Origin: an uncultured Ruminococcus sp.
GTDB taxonomy: Bacteria > Bacillota > Clostridia > Oscillospirales > Ruminococcaceae
DNA: 8,421 bases
Direction: 5' to 3'
NCBI GenBank assembly: GCA_900556055.1
Contig: USNJ01000088.1
Span: 1-8,421 of the forward strand
Part shown: positions 1 through 4,905 of the stretch, one piece after another
Layout: the number at the start of each line of letters is the position of its first letter
How positions within the stretch are numbered: the first letter of the stretch is position 1
Translations under genes and position numbers: made by a program
The notes under the pieces: model-generated
What the model saw: only the letters and a program-made list of their open reading frames with translations
What the model was told of the DNA's origin: nothing
Databases searched by the model: none

Positions 1-83
1 AGGTAATATTCCAGCTCATCGTCCTTGAAAAAAGGAATGTCATTTTCACGCAGGATAAGCTTAAGTTCCTCTGTTGGAGTCAT
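1..83 (-). CDS. Probable head-tail connector-type protein, 5' part only
   Basis: The first 27 codons are visible, starting at ATG 81-83 and running off the left edge. The protein begins MTPTEELKLILRENDIPFFK and continues with an acidic stretch ending in EYYL. A GAGGAG ribosome binding site lies 9 bases upstream, inside the end of the preceding gene, which it overlaps by 23 bases, so translation is probably coupled. Short acidic helical proteins with an LRE...PFF...DEL..YL pattern are, from memory, common straight after the capsid genes in Clostridia phages, where head completion or connector proteins lie. The connector role is inferred from position and this resemblance; the rest of the protein is outside the window. 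Confidence 0.7.
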   Translation of the reverse strand, partial: MTPTEELKLILRENDIPFFKDDELEYY

Positions 84-246
84 TTTTATCAGCTCCTCTT
101 CGGCGACCTTTTTTTGATGTATCGGGGATAATTGCACAAGAAACGGCAGGTTCATCAACACGTTCCCACCCCTTATCGGCATACAGCTCTCTGTATGCCG
201 TTTCGGGGACGATGCAAACCTCGTGACCCTTTTTTATCTTAACCAT
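61..246 (-). CDS. Small hypothetical protein following the major capsid gene
   Basis: This gene encodes 61 residues starting MVKIKKGHEV. I chose ATG 244-246 because GGAGG lies 6 bases upstream; a longer reading from 276 would lie inside the capsid gene with no binding site. The start overlaps the capsid stop as ATGGTTAA, which suggests coupled translation. The N-terminal half reads as a small beta fold (VKIKKGHEVCIVP) followed by a helix and a GWERV strand; the C-terminal 20 residues are basic and low in complexity (KKGRRRGADK). Small proteins like this often sit between capsid and connector genes in Firmicutes phages. I cannot assign a function. Bases 177-200 inside the gene form a perfect hairpin, listed separately. 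Confidence 0.75.
   Translation of the reverse strand: MVKIKKGHEVCIVPETAYRELYADKGWERVDEPAVSCAIIPDTSKKGRRRGADKNDSNRGT
177..200. repeat. Perfect 10-bp inverted repeat with 4-base loop
   Basis: CGGCATACAG at 177-186 is followed by the loop CTCT and the exact complement CTGTATGCCG at 191-200. In the minus-strand mRNA it would form a stable hairpin starting about 38 bases after the capsid stop codon. It lies fully inside the 61-residue gene and codes for TAYRELYA. There is no T-run behind it on the minus strand, so it is not a standard terminator; mRNA stabilisation or processing is possible. Confidence 0.6.
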
Positions 247-1291
247 TGTCGTCCTCCGCTGCAGGAGTTGTGTCAATGATAGCGATCTGATTTGCCGTCT
301 CGAAGCTCGGCAGGCAGATCATGCTGACCTTTGTTTCGACATTCACGGGATCGGTGTGCTGCGTAGTGCATACAGCCACGCCAAGATCTGTAATAGACAC
401 ATTTGCAGCCGCAGATGCAGCAAGATCTGATTCTTCAGGTGTTGTGCCAAACCATGTTGTTCCGAGCGTGCCTTCGGGGAACAGCGCAATGGTATTGTCA
501 GGGACAAACTTTACGCTGCTGTCTGAGCTGTCGATGTACCTCTTGGAATAAACCTGAAAGGTTACGCCTGTCTGCTCCTCGATAAAGGAGATCAGAGTCT
601 TTTCGTTCAGCGTTCCGGCACCGTTTCCGAAAAGATAAATTGACTTCTTGATCGCCTCGTTATACATCAGCTTTCTCATCTGATCACGGGAGCATACCGC
701 TCTGGACGGTCTTTCGCCCGAATCCTCCTCGATCTTGTCGCAGACCTCGTTGATATATGCAATAACATCAAAAGCAGCTGTGTTAAACGTTGCCGCAGTA
801 AATTTGTGGCTTGCGGGGATACCGTAATCGTAGCTGTAAGACTGACCGTTTGCTGTGAGCGACACAATACCGGTAGTAACAGCCATAGCACGCATTGCCT
901 CTCTTGCAGCGGAAGCACCCTCGATCAGCTTGACAGTATCCGCAAAAATGCGGTTTACAACAGTGTCAATAAGAGCCTGATTGCCTGTGCCGAGCACAAT
1001 GTTCAGCTCCTGTCTCAGCTTTTCGTCAATGTACATCGACTCCTTAAAAAAGGGCATTTCGGCTGTAAGCTTTTCAAAGCCGATTCTGGGTCTCGGTACA
1101 GATTTTGCATCAAATGCCGATACCTTAAGCGCAACAGGCAGACCGCTTGCACCCTTAATAAAAGCAAGATCCATTCCAAGCTTTTTATCAGACGGGAAAA
1201 GCGTCTCAAAAAGGTAAGGGGGCTTATCCTTGGTCTTTTCCTCCCAGTACGCTGTGATTTCATTGGATTTTACAAGATCAAAAATGGTCAT
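239..1291 (-). CDS. Major capsid protein, lambda gpE-like family
   Basis: The 350-residue product is the main shell protein of the head. The family call rests on the N-terminal region: an LFPS...LGMDL motif at about 31-42, KGASGLPVAL at 46-55, SAFDAK at 58-63 and RIGFEKLTAEMPFFKESM at 69-86. This pattern is typical of the phage major capsid protein E family (PF03864), as is the C-terminal GTLGTTWFGTTPEE. Length matches the family (about 330-350). ATG 1289-1291 has GGAGG 9 bases upstream and follows the decoration gene by 15 bases. The pairing of a gpE-type capsid with a decoration gene and a scaffold upstream is the usual order. It should be the most highly expressed gene in the window. Confidence 0.93.
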   Translation of the reverse strand: MTIFDLVKSNEITAYWEEKTKDKPPYLFETLFPSDKKLGMDLAFIKGASGLPVALKVSAFDAKSVPRPRIGFEKLTAEMPFFKESMYIDEKLRQELNIVLGTGNQALIDTVVNRIFADTVKLIEGASAAREAMRAMAVTTGIVSLTANGQSYSYDYGIPASHKFTAATFNTAAFDVIAYINEVCDKIEEDSGERPSRAVCSRDQMRKLMYNEAIKKSIYLFGNGAGTLNEKTLISFIEEQTGVTFQVYSKRYIDSSDSSVKFVPDNTIALFPEGTLGTTWFGTTPEESDLAASAAANVSITDLGVAVCTTQHTDPVNVETKVSMICLPSFETANQIAIIDTTPAAEDDNG

Positions 1292-1306
1292 ATCGTTTTA
1301 CCTCCA

Positions 1307-1690
1307 TTACTTAAGAAATGTTACCTTGGCGTTAAGAGCGGTCTTTACCTCTGCCGTGATCAGAGCAGCCGTTGTGCTGTCGATACGGTCGAGATTTACA
1401 AAGCCGAAGATCAGCAGTGTACCGTTGTTAGCGCCATTTGTTACGTCAACATCATGCAGCAGTACGCCCACCGCATTTGATGCACCCGAAGCTGTCACAG
1501 CTGATGTAAACGCTGTTGTCCTTGCGGTAAGGCTTCCCGTAAGGGGAGTGCCCGCCTTAACGATCTTCTTTCCGTCTGCTCCTGCGGTCACGCCGCTGTC
1601 TGATACTGCGATACCGACCGATACCTGAGGTTCAGTGCAGAAAAGGATCTGCTTCGGAGATGCTGCTGTTTCTTTCTTAAATCCTGCCAT
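1307..1690 (-). CDS. Head decoration protein, gpD-like
   Basis: The product is 127 residues. It has a pattern seen in decoration proteins next to gpE-type capsids: a short N-terminal arm with an ILFCTEPQVSVG strand, a GVTAGADGKKIVKAGTPL turn, a central Ala/Thr-rich loop, then VLLHDVDVTNG and LLIFGFVNLDRID. Such proteins bind as trimers on the outside of the expanded head and stabilise it against the pressure of packaged DNA (family knowledge, PF02924-like). ATG 1688-1690 has an AAGGAAGG binding site upstream. The gene lies 20 bases after the scaffold-like gene and 15 bases before the capsid gene, the usual arrangement. Confidence 0.85.
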   Translation of the reverse strand: MAGFKKETAASPKQILFCTEPQVSVGIAVSDSGVTAGADGKKIVKAGTPLTGSLTARTTAFTSAVTASGASNAVGVLLHDVDVTNGANNGTLLIFGFVNLDRIDSTTAALITAEVKTALNAKVTFLK

Positions 1691-1710
1691 GAATTATTTC
1701 CTTCCTTTCA

Positions 1711-2319
1711 TTAGTGCTTGAAATACGGGCTTGTGTTTGCTTTGGGTGCAGAAGCCTTAGCAAGTCTTGCACCCATACTGCCATCTGCCGATCCGCTGTG
1801 CGACTTTCCCGAAACCGATGTGCCAGTACCCGAAGGAGCAGGCTTGAAAAATCCCGAATAAGCCGCCTGAGTTTTAAGATCGGAGATAACAGCCTTTATA
1901 TCCTTGCCGTCCGCTGCTGCCTTTGTGCGTGCGATCGCAGCAAGCTCGGAAGCTGTCTCGGCGATCGCACCCTGACTCATCGCTTCAAACGCACCTCTAA
2001 GGGTCGCCAGTTCCTCTGCCATAGATCTTACACCGTCCTCATCGCTTACGCCGTCGGGCATACCGAGAGACTTGAAGATCTTAGCAAACGCACTTTCGGG
2101 AGCTGCCTCGGTATCGGCAGACTTTTCCTCAACGTCGGCAGGCTTTGCTTCGGGTGCTTCGGGCTTTGCTTCGCTTTCCGCAGGCTTCGGCTCTGCAGGC
2201 TTAGGCTCGGAAGTATCGGGGCTTGCTTCGGGTTTAGCTTCGGTCTCTGCCGTTTCCTCTGTCTGAGCGGGAGCTGTCTGCTCCTGTTCGGTCTGCTCTG
2301 CTGTGTTTTTGATGTTCAT
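1711..2319 (-). CDS. Scaffold-like protein with acidic KPE/KPA repeat region
   Basis: The product is 202 residues with no cysteine. Residues 1-75 are very rich in Glu, Ala, Pro and Thr, with irregular repeats such as EPKPAEPKPA and EAKPEAPEAKPA, so this part is probably disordered. Residues 76-150 look helical (FAKIFKSLGM, EELATLRGAF, ETASELAAIA). The C-terminal tail is basic with MGARLAKA and ends in SPYFKH. An acidic helical body with a short basic C-terminal tail directly before decoration and capsid genes is typical of phage scaffolding proteins, which steer capsid assembly and are then removed. No protease gene is seen here, so removal would need one elsewhere, or exit without cleavage. 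ATG 2317-2319 has GAGG 8 bases upstream. The scaffold role is inferred from position and composition. Confidence 0.75.
   Translation of the reverse strand: MNIKNTAEQTEQEQTAPAQTEETAETEAKPEASPDTSEPKPAEPKPAESEAKPEAPEAKPADVEEKSADTEAAPESAFAKIFKSLGMPDGVSDEDGVRSMAEELATLRGAFEAMSQGAIAETASELAAIARTKAAADGKDIKAVISDLKTQAAYSGFFKPAPSGTGTSVSGKSHSGSADGSMGARLAKASAPKANTSPYFKH
1929..1970. repeat. Inverted pair of GTGCGATCGC / GCGATCGCAC
   Basis: GTGCGATCGC at 1929-1938 and its exact complement GCGATCGCAC at 1961-1970 are separated by 22 bases. Each arm contains the self-complementary octamer GCGATCGC. Both lie in the helical part of the scaffold-like gene and code for GAIAE and AAIAR, so repeated Ala-Ile codons may explain them. 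Confidence 0.4.
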
Positions 2320-2322
2320 AGA

Positions 2323-2685
2323 TTAATCCTCACTTTCTGCTTTCAGCTCGAAATGTATCGGTTCTTTTACGTCTGCCGACCGCAAAGACAATAAATTCAG
2401 CCGTTCCATAAGCTTGGAGCGGCTGTGATTTAACAATATTTCTGTTCTCTGCGCTTTCTTCGCAGATTTCTTTGTTCCTCGGCTGAGATATTCGATCTGC
2501 CTGCGGAAAAGCTTCTGTGTTTCGGCGTTGTCAGCCTGCACGGTCTCACTTACTCCGCAAACGGGGCAAATGACATCGGTAACTGTGCACCTGTCGCCGT
2601 TTTCAAACAGTGCCTGCCATTCCTTCAGCCCTTCGGGCAATGCAAAAACAGCTCCGCATTCGGGGCATTTTGCTGTGATCTTCAT
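2323..2685 (-). CDS. Hypothetical zinc-ribbon phage protein
   Basis: The product is 120 residues. CPEC at 7-10 and CPVC at 40-43 form a two-knuckle zinc-ribbon pattern, the first knuckle followed by GAVFALP and the second by GVSETV. The segment from about 60 to 85 is basic (RRQIEYLSRGTKKSAKKAQR), followed by a helical stretch and an acidic C-terminus. Such a ribbon could bind nucleic acid or only stabilise the fold. ATG 2683-2685 has AAGGA upstream. The stop is 3 bases before the scaffold-like ATG, so the two are probably co-translated. I do not recognise the family. Position suggests a morphogenesis accessory, while the basic segment leaves a regulatory role open. Confidence 0.75.
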   Translation of the reverse strand: MKITAKCPECGAVFALPEGLKEWQALFENGDRCTVTDVICPVCGVSETVQADNAETQKLFRRQIEYLSRGTKKSAKKAQRTEILLNHSRSKLMERLNLLSLRSADVKEPIHFELKAESED

Positions 2686-2698
2686 TATTATATATCCT

Positions 2699-2749
2699 TT
2701 CTAAGGCATTAATAAAAGCCCTTAGAATGCTGTTCTAAGAGCTTTTATT
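2699..2749 (-). terminator. Terminator-like hairpin with competing alternative stem
   Basis: AATAAAAGC (2711-2719) pairs with GCTTTTATT (2741-2749), and CTTAGAA (2721-2727) with TTCTAAG (2733-2739), giving a 16-pair stem with one mismatch and a 5-base loop. On the minus strand the stem runs into TTTTATT, so it can act as an intrinsic terminator; its symmetry could serve both strands. A third copy of the motif, CCTTAGAA on the minus strand (2706-2699), can pair with the same middle segment TTCTAAGG (2727-2720). The two folds exclude each other. The third copy ends just before the AAGGA site of the zinc-ribbon gene. Confidence 0.6.
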
Positions 2750-2918
2750 CTTCATTTTCGGTCAGCCTGTGCAGGTTCGTAAGAAATCCCGCCGTCTGCA
2801 CCATTGCATTTGTTATACCGCCGAGCTGACATTCATCGCAGTCCTCGGCGGCTTCTTTGAGATTTTTCAGATGTTCAAGCATGATCTCTTCAACATTTTC
2901 TGTCGTATTGATAGTTAT
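2745..2918 (-). CDS. 57-residue phage protein with apparent ATA start
   Basis: The open frame ending at TAA 2745-2747 encodes an acidic helical protein, with LEHLKNLKEAAEDCDE and LGGITNAMVQTAGFLTNLHR. It looks like the small helical proteins found among phage head genes. The frame follows directly after the stop of the upstream gene (TAA 2928-2930). A TAAGGAG site (2924-2930) lies 5 bases before an ATA codon at 2916-2918, where ATG would be expected; the resulting N-terminus (TINTTENVEE) looks natural. The first in-frame ATG is at 2880-2882 and would give 45 residues, with only a weak GAAGAG three bases upstream. So the start is non-standard, mutated, or internal. An 8-bp G/C-rich stem (2818-2825 with 2844-2851) lies inside. 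Function unknown. Confidence 0.55.
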   Translation of the reverse strand: MTINTTENVEEIMLEHLKNLKEAAEDCDECQLGGITNAMVQTAGFLTNLHRLTENEE

Positions 2919-2923
2919 CCACG

Positions 2924-2930
2924 CTCCTTA
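2924..2930 (-). promoter_or_regulatory. Strong ribosome binding site facing an ATA codon
   Basis: On the minus strand TAAGGAG overlaps the TAA stop of the upstream gene. It is 5 bases before ATA (2916-2918) and 1 base before GTG (2920-2922). The GTG frame closes after ten codons, so the site only makes sense for the ATA frame, or for that GTG frame if one base was gained or lost near 2899. Confidence 0.5.
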
Positions 2931-3329
2931 ATATTTTCGTTCAATTATCCCGTTAAGATCAAAATATTCTCCTGTAAGTTCATGATATTTTTCCTGATGA
3001 GAATTATACCAGCCTTCCGCTTTTTCAGGGGATAAAAGACCAAAGTTACCCATCAGTATGCATTGAACGGCAGCATATTTGTGTCTTAGTGGTCTGAAAA
3101 CGTCCATACAGCCTCTTCCGCTTGGGATACCATAAGGACTGTCGGACATTTCTTTGCGTTCCAATTCACGCAATCTTTTTAATTCAAGGATATACTCATT
3201 TAATTTTTCTTCACCAAGTTTTTCCCTATAGTCTTTCCAAATATCCAATTTTTCTTCATTTTTTATTGTCGAACTTTTTTTGCATTCTGAACTAAAAAAA
3301 TCTATAAGTTCGTCTATAGATTCTTTCAT
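2928..3329 (-). CDS. Small charged protein after MuF, possible immunity or partner protein
   Basis: The product is 133 residues, starting MKESIDELIDFF. I chose ATG 3327-3329: GGAG (3338-3341) lies 8 bases upstream and the start is 4 bases after the MuF stop. The frame is open further up to 3410, but that part overlaps the MuF gene. The N-terminal 70 residues are helical and highly charged (EEKLDIWKDYREKLGEEKLN); the C-terminal half has GIPSGRGCMDVFRPLRHKY and an aromatic end (GWYNSHQEKYHELTGEYFDL). There is no signal peptide or membrane segment. Its 5' half is very AT-rich: 45 of 180 bases are G or C in 3181-3360. Immunity genes are known to follow MuF toxins directly, so this is a candidate immunity protein, but the role rests only on position and composition. 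Confidence 0.8.
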   Translation of the reverse strand: MKESIDELIDFFSSECKKSSTIKNEEKLDIWKDYREKLGEEKLNEYILELKRLRELERKEMSDSPYGIPSGRGCMDVFRPLRHKYAAVQCILMGNFGLLSPEKAEGWYNSHQEKYHELTGEYFDLNGIIERKY

Positions 3330-3333
3330 AAAT

Positions 3334-4902
3334 TCATCTCCAATCATATTTAAAAACATCAGGATATAGCTGTGTGAGCTTTTGGCATATTTCGTGCTTG
3401 TAATCCTCAATCAAATACTCAGTTGTATGAGTATTTGAAAATGCATCTTTAGCAAGACGGATCATTTCCGCAAGCTCTTCTTCATCCTTTATCTTGCTCC
3501 AATCAACTTTCATTCCATAAACATGTTTGCTATCCATAACAAAATCCATTTTTGTCTTCTGTGCAAACATATCAAACAGGTCGTTTTTTTCATCTATGCT
3601 GAATGATCCGCCCGGCATGCCAAGATAATCCGGATGGCAGTGCAGTGTAACGGCATCTTTTAACTGGTCGGCAACGGAAGCTGTTCCAATGCCATACTCA
3701 AATCCGTCCTTTACAAATGCTTTGCCATCTGCACGAACGTATACCATTCTTTCAATTTTGCTTTCTCTGAATCCGTTATCCAGAGCATAGCGAATAACAA
3801 ACGAAACAGGGTCGGATGTATCAGCGTTTATCAGCTCAACAGGAGGGTAATCAGGATATGATCCCTTAACAGCCCCGCTTCCGCGTCCTAAATTAAGTAT
3901 ACCCCCATCGCCCGAAGAAGTCAACTGTTTCTTCGCCGCCTCCTGAGAAGCTTTCTTCTCTGCATCTTCAACAGCCTTCCTGCGAGCTTCTTCCGACTGT
4001 CTCTGCCTTTCCCGAAACTCCTGTTCAAAGCTGTCGGAAGCCGCATCGGCAGCGTTCTTGTGCGGATCGTCTCCTGTTTTTTTGATATGAGGAATAAGTA
4101 TGCACTGTCCCATCGGGTGATCCATAGGACATTTATCAAGCGGGAAGATCTCACCATTCCGCTGTTCGCAAAGCGGACATACACGGCTGCTTCCGCTTGA
4201 CCGCCATTCCACGCCATCAACAAGAGGATCTTCTTTGCATGAAATAATGACAGCCTGTTGATGTGCGTGTGTTGACATGGTCTGTGCAAGCCTGTAAGCA
4301 TTGTAATCGACCTGCTTTTTTGAGCCGGGATAGAGCCGTGACCAGTCATAGTCCTTGCGCACCGCAGGATTTACATACTTTTCGAGATCCTTTGCAATCT
4401 CATAGATCGGCTTTTGCGCCGCAAGTCCCTTGGAAACGATCATAGCAAGATCGCCCGAAGCCTTGTTATAGTCGTTCCAGATCGCCTTTGAAAAAGTCCA
4501 TCGCTGTCCATAGAGATTGCCCGAAACAATGTTCCGAACAACCTTGTCAGGCACATGAGCCATTGAAATGCTGATTCCCGCCCCCGATCTTCGGAGGAAT
4601 CCCGCCACATCGGTGCAGGTCACCTCTGCGACCTTTTTCATATCCGAAAGAATATCCTTTTCAAGACTTTTTCCAAGTTCCTTCAAAGATTTTTCAACGC
4701 TTTTCTGAAGGTCACGAAGCTGTTTCATCTGCAAAACAGTCGTTCCCGACCATTTTCCCGCACGTTCGATGTCCTGAATTTTCTTTTCGGTTTCTTTTGC
4801 GATATCGGAATACATCTTTTGAATAGCACGCTTCCTTTTCAGACCAAGTTCCCGCCGATATTCGGTCGATCGCACAAATTCGGGGAATTTTGCATCAGCC
4901 AA
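3334..4902 (-). CDS. MuF/SPP1 gp7-type minor head protein with C-terminal cargo domain
   Basis: The product is 522 residues. Residues 1-140 are helical and charged. Residues 140-275 form the MuF/SPP1 gp7-like head morphogenesis region, ending in a Cys/His motif: CPLC at 242-245, a conserved NGEIFPLDKC segment, HP at 262-263 and C267. Residues 290-327 form a charged coiled linker (ERQRQSEEARRKAVEDAEKK), followed by a Gly/Ser-rich stretch. Residues 350-522 are an added domain with E384, HCHP at 421-424 and SFSIDE at 433-438, which recalls JAB/MPN-like metal-binding motifs. Many temperate Firmicutes phages carry polymorphic toxin domains at this place, and the minor head protein may be delivered with the DNA. 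The start is TTG 4900-4902, with GGAGG 8 bases upstream; the next in-frame ATG is about 30 codons later. The portal stop is 3 bases upstream. Confidence 0.9.
   Translation of the reverse strand: MADAKFPEFVRSTEYRRELGLKRKRAIQKMYSDIAKETEKKIQDIERAGKWSGTTVLQMKQLRDLQKSVEKSLKELGKSLEKDILSDMKKVAEVTCTDVAGFLRRSGAGISISMAHVPDKVVRNIVSGNLYGQRWTFSKAIWNDYNKASGDLAMIVSKGLAAQKPIYEIAKDLEKYVNPAVRKDYDWSRLYPGSKKQVDYNAYRLAQTMSTHAHQQAVIISCKEDPLVDGVEWRSSGSSRVCPLCEQRNGEIFPLDKCPMDHPMGQCILIPHIKKTGDDPHKNAADAASDSFEQEFRERQRQSEEARRKAVEDAEKKASQEAAKKQLTSSGDGGILNLGRGSGAVKGSYPDYPPVELINADTSDPVSFVIRYALDNGFRESKIERMVYVRADGKAFVKDGFEYGIGTASVADQLKDAVTLHCHPDYLGMPGGSFSIDEKNDLFDMFAQKTKMDFVMDSKHVYGMKVDWSKIKDEEELAEMIRLAKDAFSNTHTTEYLIEDYKHEICQKLTQLYPDVFKYDWR
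3411..3438. repeat. Perfect 11-bp inverted repeat with 6-base loop
   Basis: TCAAATACTCA at 3411-3421 and TGAGTATTTGA at 3428-3438 enclose GTTGTA. In mRNA this hairpin would lie about 75 bases before the MuF stop codon and 82 bases before the start of the next gene. It codes for SNTHTTEYLI at the MuF C-terminus. No T-run follows on the minus strand. Confidence 0.6.
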
Positions 4903-4905
4903 TCA

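Noticed and set aside
806..1480. Plus-strand open frame of 224 codons
   Set aside because: It spans the capsid and decoration genes on the opposite strand, is rich in Cys and Arg, has no ribosome binding site that I can see, and the minus-strand frames are clear phage families.
1743..1775. 8-bp inverted repeat TGGGTGCA / TGCACCCA
   Set aside because: The loop is 17 bases and the arms lie in coding sequence; not unusual enough to report.
2101..2270. Possible tandem DNA repeat or CRISPR-like array
   Set aside because: The repetition is irregular and follows from Lys-Pro-Glu/Ala codons in the scaffold-like protein; there are no constant repeats with spacers.
1714..2394. Plus-strand open frame of 226 codons
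   Set aside because: Its Cys/Leu/Arg-rich sequence mirrors the repeat region of the scaffold-like gene and looks like antisense translation.
3330..3410. Extended N-terminus of the 133-residue gene
   Set aside because: The extra codons overlap the MuF gene; the GGAG site fits ATG 3327-3329 best.
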